Source of the DNA: Holophagae bacterium
Lineage (GTDB): Bacteria; Acidobacteriota; Thermoanaerobaculia; Thermoanaerobaculales; Sulfomarinibacteraceae
Assembly (NCBI GenBank): GCA_030637505.1
Contig: DAOWGJ010000074.1
Location: 1 to 7,668 of the forward strand
Length of the DNA stretch: 7,668 nucleotides
Reading direction: 5' to 3'
Under the pieces are notes generated by a model that saw nothing but the letters and a program-made list of their open reading frames with translations, did not search any database and had not been told where the DNA came from. This document shows, piece after piece, positions 1-6,283 of the stretch. Positions within the stretch are counted from its first letter, which is position 1. Each line of letters starts with the position of its first letter. The position numbers were made by a program, and so were the translations under genes.

Positions 1-4
1 GGCA

Positions 5-33
5 CCAGGTTTGGCGTTCGCTCGAACACCTGG
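5..33. repeat. bulged inverted repeat at the left edge
   Basis: The outer arms CCAGGT (5-10) and ACCTGG (28-33) are exact reverse complements. Inside them GTTC (16-19) and GAAC (24-27) pair around a GCTC loop, leaving a 5-base bulge (11-15) on the left side. There is no T-run after it, so it is not a standard intrinsic terminator. It could be the tail of an upstream gene's transcript or a leader structure for the small membrane-protein gene at 116. Its role is unknown. Confidence 0.3.
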
Positions 34-115
34 AATTCACATCAGAATTCAAGACGAGGCACCACTGATACTCACGGGTCAGCGGGAGGATATACACTGT
101 CACCCGGGAGGATGT

Positions 116-340
116 ATGAAGAAACAGATTCTCGGACCGTATATCATCGGCAGTGCCGTGATCTGGGGAGTGACCATCATCGGCGCATCGCTGAAGATGG
201 GGGACGTTGCGGACAAAACCCAGGTGTTGAGTTTGCTGAGCACCGGCGCAGGACTTCATCTCATCCTGATTTGGGGGCCGCTTGCAGCCGCCCTCAAGAA
301 GCTCAGGAAGCAGCAGGACGATGCTGTCCCTGAATCCTAA
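116..340 (+). CDS. small two-segment membrane protein of unknown function (74 aa)
   Basis: I do not recognise a family. The start at 116 is preferred because GGGAGG at 106-111 gives a ribosome binding site just upstream, and because the protein then begins MKKQ and runs straight into a hydrophobic stretch. The same frame stays open back to an ATG at 11, but that part looks non-coding. Two hydrophobic segments are visible, about residues 5-26 and 38-60, joined by a short polar loop (GDVADK). Lysines at the N-terminus and a KKLRK cluster at residues 61-65 suggest that both ends lie in the cytoplasm. Codon choice, with many C- or G-ending codons, matches the neighbouring genes, which supports real coding. 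The stop overlaps the stop of the convergent acyl-CoA synthetase gene by 4 bases. A role as an accessory subunit of a membrane complex is possible but unsupported. Confidence 0.7.
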   Translation: MKKQILGPYIIGSAVIWGVTIIGASLKMGDVADKTQVLSLLSTGAGLHLILIWGPLAAALKKLRKQQDDAVPES

Positions 341-2706
341 CGCCGGACCTTGATCTCCATCCACCGACACAGGGCCCTCATCGCTCGATCGGCCGACCGG
401 AAGACCGGCAGGCCGGCCTCAACCAGGGCCGCTTCCATCGGGTCGAAAAGCTCACCCGAATCGATGACGATGACGACCGGTTTGCCTCGTTGTCGAGCGA
501 TCTGGGGCAGGAGTTGGCAGACCGACGAGGGATTGTGTATCGATTGCCGGGCGCCGGGATCTCCCGGGAGGGTCTGAAGGGCCGGAGTCAGAGGCACAAT
601 GCCGACCACGGCTCCGTCGATCGTGGGATCGTCGAGGATGGCGCCCATCAGTTGGGCGTAGGTCTCGTCTGAGGCCATTGGGGTGATGTCGAAGGGGTTT
701 TTGACGTCGACCAGGCCGTCCAGTTTGAAATGGAACAGGATCTCCTCCAGGCGCCTCCGGGTGTCGCCTCCGAACGGTTGGAGGATGATTTCGGCTCTCC
801 CAACCCTGATCGCGTCAGCCATGCCGACGGCCTCGAATCCAGCGTTGGAGATTGCGGCGACCCGGTTGCCCCCGATCGACATACCTCGGAAATGAGTACA
901 CAGGCGCAGGAGATCGGAAAACTCGTTGAAGTCCTTCGCTACCCAGGCGCCGGCCTCTTCCAGTGCAGCCTTGCAGACGGCGTAGTCGCCCGCGACCGAC
1001 GCGGTGTGTCCTGCCGTTGCGGAACGGCCTTCGGATGTCCGTCCGGCCTTATAAAGGACGACGTCCTTGCCCATGGCAACGGTCTCCTCGACGGCGCGTG
1101 CGAAGGCCAGGCCGTCGCCTCGGCGAAAGCCCTCCATGTAAGCGCCGAAGACCTCGATGCGGGGGTCATCCTTGATAAAGGTCAGAAGATCGGAGGCCGT
1201 CAGATCAATCTGATTACCGATTGAAAGGGCGAAGGCCGGATCGAACCAGGGCATGCGACTCAAGTTGGCGATGATGAAGGCGCCGGACTGAGAGAGGAAA
1301 CAGGTGTTGCGGGAGTGGTCGCCGCGGCTCTTGGGGAGTTTGGTCTCCGGGATGAACATCGTGTCGTAGCGGCCGGGTTGGGAGATAACCCCCAGGGAGT
1401 TACCGCCGATGAAAATCGGGCCGCCGCCGGCTGCCTTGTGACCAGATTCAATCCGCTTTTCCAATTGCCGGGCCAGATCCTCGCTGCCGGACTTTTCGCC
1501 GAGGCCTCCAGGTATCAGGATGACCGCCTCGGCCTTGTCGTGGTCCAGTAATTCGTCGATGACGCTTGGAACCTGGTCGGCGCCGACGGCAACTACGAAA
1601 AGATCGACCTTTTCCGGGAGGTCGGCGATCGAGGCGACGCAGCGGACGCCGTCGATCTCCTCGGTGTCAGGGCGAATAACGGTGATTCGGTCCCGGTCGA
1701 AGCCTCCACCTAGGATGTTGCCGAGCACGATTCGACCCATATTCATGTTCCGAGCCGAGACGCCGATGATGGCGGCAGAGCTTGGCTCCAACAGGCTCTT
1801 GATCTTGTGGATCGGCCTCTCCAGAGCAGGGCGAGAGGCAGGGGCGAAGAGGCACAATCCGTCGAGTGGCGCCAGCCGGGCGCCGACCACGGAGAAGGGG
1901 TTGACCTCGAATTCCTCAATGTGGAATTCAGCCTCCGGGTTGTTCTCCGAGAACTGATTGGCCAACTGGATAAAGGCCTCGAAGCACTCCTCGAGGATGG
2001 CGTCCGACACCAGGCGGCGAGATCCTCTCATCAAGCCGGAAAGACGACGGTAGCTCAGCGTGCGTTTGAATAACTCCAGAAAACCTGCACCATCAATTAA
2101 GCCGGTTGGGGCGATGGCTACTGCCGTCCCCTCTCGGGTCTCTCTTGCCAGGACCTCCATCTCGACCCCGCCGAGGCCTGCCGAAATGATCGGCCCGAAC
2201 TCATCGGTATTACGAATGCCGACGAAGAGTTCTGTCGCAAAACCCTGGGCATCCACCTTCATGAAACGGCACATCAATATTCCGACCAGGCGTTTTCCCA
2301 GACGGTTCTCGAGACCGGCGCTGGACAAGCCCCGGAGGTCCGGCGGGATCTCTCCCTGGTGGCCTTCGAGGTATCCGGCATAGGTCTTGGGGACCTGCAT
2401 GACCATCAACTCATGGGTCGCCTCGACCGCCCCCATCTCCTTGGCGATGATCCGAACACCCTTGGCCTCGGTCTTGTGGGTGATGTCGGGGGAGACGACC
2501 TTCAATACGACCATGTCGCCGGGAACGGCCTCGAGATCCCCGGGCGTCGGATGCGCGTCGGCCGGGATAAGGATGTGTTCGGGCGCGGCTTCGGCGCCGG
2601 TTTCCACCAGCAGTCGGTAGCATTCGTGTTCGAGCAATACCGACCGTCCGTCGGCCTGAGCTGACCTGAAGAGATTTTCGATGACCTCGAAATTACTTGG
2701 AGTCAT
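337..2706 (-). CDS. acyl-CoA synthetase (ADP-forming), fused, ATP-grasp half first
   Basis: This 789-residue protein belongs to the NDP-forming acyl-CoA synthetase family, which interconverts acyl-CoA, ADP and phosphate with free acid, CoA and ATP. Residues 1 to about 295 form the beta-type ATP-grasp half. It carries the family motif around SPDITHKTE (72-80), with His77 at the position of the family's second phosphorylated histidine, and an acidic/Asn motif EEFEVNPF (264-271). Residues from about 300 to 395 form the CoA-binding Rossmann domain (AAIIGVS, 311-317). Residues from about 430 to 789 form the two ligase subdomains, with FLSQSGAF (470-477) and the catalytic phosphohistidine motif TAGHTASVAG, His567. 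Fused relatives such as E. coli Pat have the alpha half first, so the order here is inverted. The usual GPNCLG motif reads GGNSLG at 434-439. A strong ribosome binding site, GGAGG at 2712-2716 on the minus strand, sits 5 bases before the ATG. It follows iorB by 65 bases and probably shares its transcript. The acyl substrate cannot be read from sequence; arylacetyl-CoA is inferred from the neighbours. Confidence 0.9.
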   Translation of the reverse strand: MTPSNFEVIENLFRSAQADGRSVLLEHECYRLLVETGAEAAPEHILIPADAHPTPGDLEAVPGDMVVLKVVSPDITHKTEAKGVRIIAKEMGAVEATHELMVMQVPKTYAGYLEGHQGEIPPDLRGLSSAGLENRLGKRLVGILMCRFMKVDAQGFATELFVGIRNTDEFGPIISAGLGGVEMEVLARETREGTAVAIAPTGLIDGAGFLELFKRTLSYRRLSGLMRGSRRLVSDAILEECFEAFIQLANQFSENNPEAEFHIEEFEVNPFSVVGARLAPLDGLCLFAPASRPALERPIHKIKSLLEPSSAAIIGVSARNMNMGRIVLGNILGGGFDRDRITVIRPDTEEIDGVRCVASIADLPEKVDLFVVAVGADQVPSVIDELLDHDKAEAVILIPGGLGEKSGSEDLARQLEKRIESGHKAAGGGPIFIGGNSLGVISQPGRYDTMFIPETKLPKSRGDHSRNTCFLSQSGAFIIANLSRMPWFDPAFALSIGNQIDLTASDLLTFIKDDPRIEVFGAYMEGFRRGDGLAFARAVEETVAMGKDVVLYKAGRTSEGRSATAGHTASVAGDYAVCKAALEEAGAWVAKDFNEFSDLLRLCTHFRGMSIGGNRVAAISNAGFEAVGMADAIRVGRAEIILQPFGGDTRRRLEEILFHFKLDGLVDVKNPFDITPMASDETYAQLMGAILDDPTIDGAVVGIVPLTPALQTLPGDPGARQSIHNPSSVCQLLPQIARQRGKPVVIVIDSGELFDPMEAALVEAGLPVFRSADRAMRALCRWMEIKVRR

Positions 2707-2724
2707 AACGTCCTCCTTTTTGGA

Positions 2725-2759
2725 AGCTATCAGCTGTCAGCTGTCAGCTATCAGTTGTC
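2725..2759. repeat. heptameric tandem repeat, five units
   Basis: On the plus strand the units are AGCTATC, AGCTGTC, AGCTGTC, AGCTATC and AGTTGTC, exactly abutting and covering 35 bp. They vary at the fifth base (A/G), and the last unit has T for C at its third base. The array ends 8 bases upstream of the synthetase ribosome binding site, inside the 65-base gap between iorB and the synthetase gene. In the minus-strand mRNA it reads as repeats of GACAGCT or GATAGCT. There is no T-run, so it is not a terminator. It may be a slippage-prone spacer or a copy of a dispersed short repeat. Confidence 0.85.
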
Positions 2760-2771
2760 CGGTCGGCAGTG

Positions 2772-3527
2772 CTAGGGGCCCTCCGCACTGACGTTAGATC
2801 CGCTTTCCAGAATGGTGTCGAGCAGGGCGCCGTTGTTCCGGAGCCGTTCGACCCATGCTGCAGCATATTCGACCGCCAGGGTCTCCGGCTTGATCTTGGA
2901 ACACAGTTTGGCGGCCTTAAATGCATCAAGTCCACTGTCGACCAGGGCTCGGAAGAAGGCGCCGGCGGCCCTTCCGTACAGGAAGGCCTTGCGGTTGACG
3001 GCGACAATCTTCTCGCCCTTGCGCGCAAAAAGCCCTTCGACGTGTTTGAGGAGCTGCTCCTCGGTGAAGTCCAAGAGGTTGGAGGTGGCCCCGACGGTGA
3101 CCATGTTCTGGGATCTGAGGTTTCCGGCTGCACGGGCAAGATGCCCCGTGTCGACCATCACGATGTTGGGGAAGGCCGCGAGGTCCGTAAGCAGCGTGTC
3201 GATTTCGGGGTAATCCGGAATGTTGACGAAGGGGGTGATCGAGGTCACGACCCACCCGTCAGGCTTGAGGTAGTGCCAATACCGCATGACCTCAAGAGGT
3301 TCCACCGCGAGTACCATGTCACACCGGCCCTCGGGGATCAGGTCGGAGTGAATCTTGGCGTCGGAGTAGCGGAGGTTGGATTGCACCGCGCCGCCGCGCT
3401 GGGCCATTCCGTGCACTTCGGCCTGTTTGAAGTAAAACCCGGCATCGAGGGCCGCGTTGTCGAAGACGTAGGCGACGGAAAGAATGCCCTGGCCGCCGAC
3501 GCCGGCGAGGATGATGTTTTTCTGCAT
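2772..3527 (-). CDS. iorB: indolepyruvate (2-oxoacid):ferredoxin oxidoreductase, beta subunit
   Basis: This 251-residue protein is the small, gamma-type subunit that pairs with IorA to decarboxylate arylpyruvates to arylacyl-CoA with reduction of ferredoxin, in the cytoplasm. The N-terminal motif GVGGQGIL (9-16) and the signature EVHGMAQRGGAVQS (37-50) identify the pyruvate:ferredoxin oxidoreductase gamma-domain family. The NMVTVGA segment (141-147) fits the conserved core. IorB proteins are usually about 190-200 residues, so the tail after about residue 190, which looks helical and charged, is an extension of roughly 50-60 residues. Only two cysteines are visible (69 and 209), so the subunit is unlikely to bind its own iron-sulfur cluster. 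The ATG lies 7 bases after GGGGAG (3535-3540, minus strand), and the gene starts 12 bases after the iorA stop, which indicates tight co-expression. The exact substrate is inferred from family membership only. Confidence 0.9.
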   Translation of the reverse strand: MQKNIILAGVGGQGILSVAYVFDNAALDAGFYFKQAEVHGMAQRGGAVQSNLRYSDAKIHSDLIPEGRCDMVLAVEPLEVMRYWHYLKPDGWVVTSITPFVNIPDYPEIDTLLTDLAAFPNIVMVDTGHLARAAGNLRSQNMVTVGATSNLLDFTEEQLLKHVEGLFARKGEKIVAVNRKAFLYGRAAGAFFRALVDSGLDAFKAAKLCSKIKPETLAVEYAAAWVERLRNNGALLDTILESGSNVSAEGP

Positions 3528-3539
3528 CTGTCTGCTCCC

Positions 3540-5117
3540 CTAATGACCCTTGATCGATTCGATACAGGCGCGACGGGCGATGATGACACTGGGTCCATCA
3601 TGGGCCAGTTCTTCCCGCATGATTTTGACGTTCTGGTCGTGGTGTTTCGGCAAAGGCAGGATGATCCGGACGTGTTCGGGATCGATGCCGGTACCATGGA
3701 CGATGTCGTCCAGGGCGCGGCCGGTCGACATTGATCGCTGGGTCCCGGTCATGCCGACCGTGTCGTTATCCAGGATCAAAACGTTGAGGTTGACGTTCTG
3801 TTGGACGGCGGAGAGCATCGGCGTGATGCCTCCATGAGAGAACGTCGAATCACCGATGGCAGCCACCGCCGGGCTGTAGCCGGCGTGAGCTGCGCCCGCG
3901 GCCATTCCGATCGAGGCGCCCATCGCCACACAGCTGTGAACGGCCTCGAGTGGCGGCAGGGCTGCCAGGGTGTAACATCCGATGTCGGAGAAGACCTGCG
4001 GGTCTTCGAAGGTGTTGAGGGCGTCGTTGAGAGCCTTGAAACTGTCGGTGTGGGGGCAGCCCTTGCACAGTGAGGGAGGGCGGAGCGCAAGGTTGGTGGA
4101 GGGGCTGTGGGCTGCCTCGATCTTGGGCAGGCCCAGCGCCCCCCGAACCAGGTCGGGATTGAGTTCGCCGGTGCGCGGCAACTCACCGGTCATTCGCCCC
4201 TTGACCTCGGTTCCGATCAGGCCGAAGAGGCCTCTCACGGTGTTTTCCACCAGGGGGTATCCGTCTTCGAGGATTAGCAGTTCATCGACATGTTCGACCA
4301 GAGTTCGGACCTTTTCCGCTGGGATGGGGTACTGCCGGATCGAAAGAATCGACAGGTCGTGATCTTCGTCGAGATTTTCCCGGAGATAGTTCTCGACCAG
4401 ACCACATGAGATGACGCCCCGGGTCCCGCGAAGCTCCAATTCGTTGTGCACGCTGTTTTCGGATCGCTTGAGGAGTTCGGGCTGTTTTTCGGTCAGATGC
4501 TTGTATTGAACCCGAGCGTTGTTCGGCAGCAGGGTCCATCTCTTGATCTCTTTGGACGGATTGAGTGGGTTCTGAGGAAGAGCCTCTACGGTGTCCACCG
4601 AGGAGCGGCTGTGGGCGATGCGTGTAATCAGGCGGACCATCACGGGGATCTCCAGCGCCTCTGACAGTTCGAAGGCCTCGAGCATCATGTCGTACCCTTC
4701 CTGCTGATTCTTGGGTTCGAAGCAGGGAATCAGGGCGAATTGTGCGAAGTACCGGCTGTCCTGCTCGTTCTGGCTGGAGTGCATGCCGGGGTCATCGGCC
4801 ACGGCCAGAACCAGACCTCCGTTTGTACCGGTAACAGCCGAGTTCATGAAGGCGTCGGCGGCAACGTTAAGGCCGACATGCTTCATGCAGACCAGGACGC
4901 GTTTGCCTGCCCACGACATGCCCAGGGCCTCTTCGTACGCGACCTTCTCGTTGGTCGACCAGAATGCGTGAACGTCACCATTTTTCTTGGTTTTGCGTTC
5001 GATGAACTCGAAGATCTCGGTTGAGGGGGTACCGGGATAACCATAGACCCCACTGATACCGGCGTGGATCGCGCCGAGCCCGATCGCCTCGTCGCCAAGC
5101 AGAATTTCTTTTGACAT
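3540..5117 (-). CDS. iorA: indolepyruvate (2-oxoacid):ferredoxin oxidoreductase, alpha subunit, lacking the C-terminal ferredoxin domain
   Basis: This 525-residue protein is the thiamine-diphosphate catalytic subunit. The N-terminal pyrimidine-binding domain shows GYPGTPSTEIFEF (26-38), STNEK (54-58) and MKHVGLNVAADAF (78-90), followed by the ADDPG and SSQNEQDSR motifs (108-122). The C-terminal diphosphate-binding domain has GDS (422-424) and LDNDT (449-453). CKGCPH (351-356) is the family's cysteine motif. Typical IorA proteins exceed 600 residues and end with a domain carrying two [4Fe-4S] motifs. This one stops at residue 525, shortly after Cys518, and iorB begins 12 bases later, so no decayed remnant is present. 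Cys351, Cys354, Cys381 and Cys518 are placed much like the four ligands of the proximal cluster in 2-oxoacid:ferredoxin oxidoreductase beta subunits. One cluster could therefore remain; this is an inference. The start is supported by GAGGAGG (5123-5129, minus strand), 5 bases before the ATG. It is the first gene of the minus-strand operon. Confidence 0.9.
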   Translation of the reverse strand: MSKEILLGDEAIGLGAIHAGISGVYGYPGTPSTEIFEFIERKTKKNGDVHAFWSTNEKVAYEEALGMSWAGKRVLVCMKHVGLNVAADAFMNSAVTGTNGGLVLAVADDPGMHSSQNEQDSRYFAQFALIPCFEPKNQQEGYDMMLEAFELSEALEIPVMVRLITRIAHSRSSVDTVEALPQNPLNPSKEIKRWTLLPNNARVQYKHLTEKQPELLKRSENSVHNELELRGTRGVISCGLVENYLRENLDEDHDLSILSIRQYPIPAEKVRTLVEHVDELLILEDGYPLVENTVRGLFGLIGTEVKGRMTGELPRTGELNPDLVRGALGLPKIEAAHSPSTNLALRPPSLCKGCPHTDSFKALNDALNTFEDPQVFSDIGCYTLAALPPLEAVHSCVAMGASIGMAAGAAHAGYSPAVAAIGDSTFSHGGITPMLSAVQQNVNLNVLILDNDTVGMTGTQRSMSTGRALDDIVHGTGIDPEHVRIILPLPKHHDQNVKIMREELAHDGPSVIIARRACIESIKGH

Positions 5118-5214
5118 CGATGCCTCCTCAATCCGGCGACTGATGTACCGGATGCGGGGCAGTCTAGCGCAAAATTTTGGGTTTTGGCTCTCGGGTTTTC
5201 GCAGGGGAAAGCTG

Positions 5215-5238
5215 CGGGATGACGCCGTCGTTGTCCCG
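5215..5238. repeat. inverted repeat, 10-bp stem with two G-T pairs
   Basis: Bases 5215-5224 (CGGGATGACG) pair with 5229-5238 (CGTTGTCCCG) around a 4-base loop. Eight pairs are canonical and two are G-T wobbles when read as plus-strand RNA. It abuts a smaller stem, CGCAG/CTGCG, at 5200-5216, sharing two bases with it. There is no following T-run on either strand. Confidence 0.6.
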
Positions 5239-5263
5239 GTGCCTGTTTCCCGACCCCGGCCTT

Positions 5264-5288
5264 CTGGCAGGCCCTTCAGACCTGCCAG
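5264..5288. repeat. perfect 8-bp inverted repeat
   Basis: CTGGCAGG (5264-5271) and CCTGCCAG (5281-5288) are exact reverse complements separated by a 9-base loop. The stem is GC-rich. There is no T-run on either side, so it is not a typical intrinsic terminator. Confidence 0.7.
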
Positions 5289-5302
5289 CGTCCCCCTATC
5301 TA

Positions 5303-5346
5303 CGGGACCGCAGCGGAGTGGAAAACACAGGGAACCCTCGGTCCCG
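5303..5346. repeat. perfect 8-bp inverted repeat enclosing smaller stems
   Basis: CGGGACCG (5303-5310) and CGGTCCCG (5339-5346) are exact reverse complements closing a 28-base interior. The interior contains the short complementary pairs GTG/CAC and AGG/CCT, so a branched fold is conceivable. The function is unknown. Confidence 0.6.
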
Positions 5347-5352
5347 CAGAAA

Positions 5353-5408
5353 GGGCGAGCGGCGGCCTAATGCCTTCGGCCGAGATTCGGTTGTTGGGGC
5401 GCTCGCCC
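5353..5408. repeat. perfect 9-bp inverted repeat with nested 5-bp stem
   Basis: GGGCGAGCG (5353-5361) and CGCTCGCCC (5400-5408) pair exactly over 9 bp. Within them CGGCC (5363-5367) pairs with GGCCG (5378-5382) around a 10-base loop. This is the longest uninterrupted perfect stem in the intergenic region and lies about 100 bases upstream of the surE start. A regulatory leader or a part of a small RNA are both possible. Confidence 0.65.
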
Positions 5409-5509
5409 GTTGGAGAGGGGCGCTCTCGAATTCCAGCAGACCCTGCAGTTCAGGGCCCTCCCTTGCCTTTGGCTTGTCCTTACGCCGAAGCGCGGAGATA
5501 ATCCCCGGC

Positions 5510-6283
5510 ATGTCGAGCAGACCACGCATTCTTGTGACCAACGACGACGGATTCAGCGCCGAGGGCATCCAGGTGCTGGCCGATGCGCTGGAAGGACTGG
5601 GCGAACTGTGGGTGATCGCCCCGGACAGCGAACAGTCGGCCGTCTCCCATGCCCTGACCCTGGAACGGCCCTTGAGGGTCCGGTCGGTGGGCGATCGTCG
5701 ATTCGTGGTCGACGGAACGCCGACTGATTGCGTGACTCTGGGGATCTCCAGTCTGATGAACGGATCTCCGCCGGATATCGTCGTCTCCGGAATCAACCGC
5801 GGCGCCAACATGGGCGTCGATGTTCACTATTCCGGGACCGTTTCCGCCGCGTTCGAGGGTGTGATCCTCGGGGCGCCGGCGATTGCCGTCAGTCAGATTG
5901 TCGGAAAGGGCATGTCGTGGGATGCCGCTGCCGGCGTCGCTCGGGAATTGACGGCATGGGTCCTCGAAAACGGACTGCCGAAGGACACCCTGCTCAACGT
6001 CAACGTGCCGTTGGCCGAGCCCCGTGGCTTGAAACTGACCCGGCTAGGCGTTCGTCGCTACACGGAGGGTGTATTGAAGCAAAAGGATCCCCGCGGGAGG
6101 ACGATCTACTGGATCGGCGGAGGGGAGCCGGTTTGGGAGAGAATCCCGGGCACCGACTTCAACGAGGTCGGCGATGGATGGACCTCGGTTACGCCTCTCC
6201 ACCTGGACATGACCGACACGGTATTCCTCGAGGAGCTCCGAGCCGACGAGCCGCCGTGGGTGAGGGAGAAAGATCGTGCATGA
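5510..6283 (+). CDS. surE: 5'/3'-nucleotidase SurE
   Basis: This 257-residue protein matches the usual SurE length of about 250-260. SurE is a cytoplasmic, metal-dependent phosphatase that dephosphorylates nucleoside monophosphates and, in some bacteria, short polyphosphate. The N-terminal ILVTNDDGF (7-15) provides the metal-binding Asp12-Asp13 pair, Ser43 in the EQSAVSH stretch is the third ligand position, and Asn96 in VSGINRGANMG (92-102) is the fourth. PTDCVTLG (71-78) and HYSGTVSAAFEG (106-117) are also family motifs. The ATG at 5510 is chosen because conserved SurE sequence begins six residues later. The nearest purine-rich site is GGAG at 5494-5497, rather far away at 12 bases, so initiation may be modest. 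It is followed directly by pcm, a pairing known from E. coli and many other bacteria. Confidence 0.95.
   Translation: MSSRPRILVTNDDGFSAEGIQVLADALEGLGELWVIAPDSEQSAVSHALTLERPLRVRSVGDRRFVVDGTPTDCVTLGISSLMNGSPPDIVVSGINRGANMGVDVHYSGTVSAAFEGVILGAPAIAVSQIVGKGMSWDAAAGVARELTAWVLENGLPKDTLLNVNVPLAEPRGLKLTRLGVRRYTEGVLKQKDPRGRTIYWIGGGEPVWERIPGTDFNEVGDGWTSVTPLHLDMTDTVFLEELRADEPPWVREKDRA

Larger units (their letters stand above)
5118..5509. other. divergent intergenic region, no gene seen, rich in inverted repeats
   Basis: This region lies between the divergent starts of iorA and surE and should hold both promoters, but I could not pick a -35/-10 pair with confidence on either strand. The reading frame of surE stays open back to 5177, but the translation is rich in Arg, Ser, Pro and Gly and unlike SurE, so I treat it as non-coding. 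It holds a run of stems: 5200-5216 (5 bp), 5215-5238, 5264-5288, 5303-5346, 5353-5408, 5413-5427 (5 bp) and 5441-5455 (5 bp). Near iorA there is an A/T palindrome (5171-5178) and a repeated GGGTTTT at 5179-5185 and 5193-5199. I match none of it to a known riboswitch, SRP RNA, 6S RNA, tmRNA or RNase P RNA. Confidence 0.6.

Noticed and set aside
33..50. Two GAATTC sequences 12 bases apart as a functional site
   Set aside because: Each is a short palindrome likely to recur by chance. Nothing nearby links them to a restriction or recombination system.
11..115. Longer start at 11 for the small membrane protein
   Set aside because: The extra 35 residues look non-coding and lack a ribosome binding site, while the ATG at 116 has GGGAGG just upstream.
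2725..2759. CRISPR-like array
   Set aside because: Units are only 7 bp and directly abutting, with no spacers, so it is a simple tandem repeat.
3528..3539. Frameshifted remnant of the IorA ferredoxin domain
   Set aside because: Only 12 bases separate the iorA stop from the iorB start, and they hold the iorB ribosome binding site. No CxxCxxC-type motif follows in any frame.
2769..3734. 321-codon plus-strand frame opposite iorB and the end of iorA
   Set aside because: The minus strand carries clear IorB and IorA motifs. The plus-strand frame is open because of GC-rich codon bias and has no recognisable domain.
5264..5408. Rho-independent terminators between iorA and surE
   Set aside because: The stems are strong, but none is followed by a T-run on either strand, and both genes read away from this region.
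5177..5509. In-frame N-terminal extension of SurE starting at 5177
   Set aside because: The translation is Arg/Ser/Pro-rich and unlike any SurE region, the family core begins right after the ATG at 5510, and the DNA is full of inverted repeats. A 257-residue product has the normal length.
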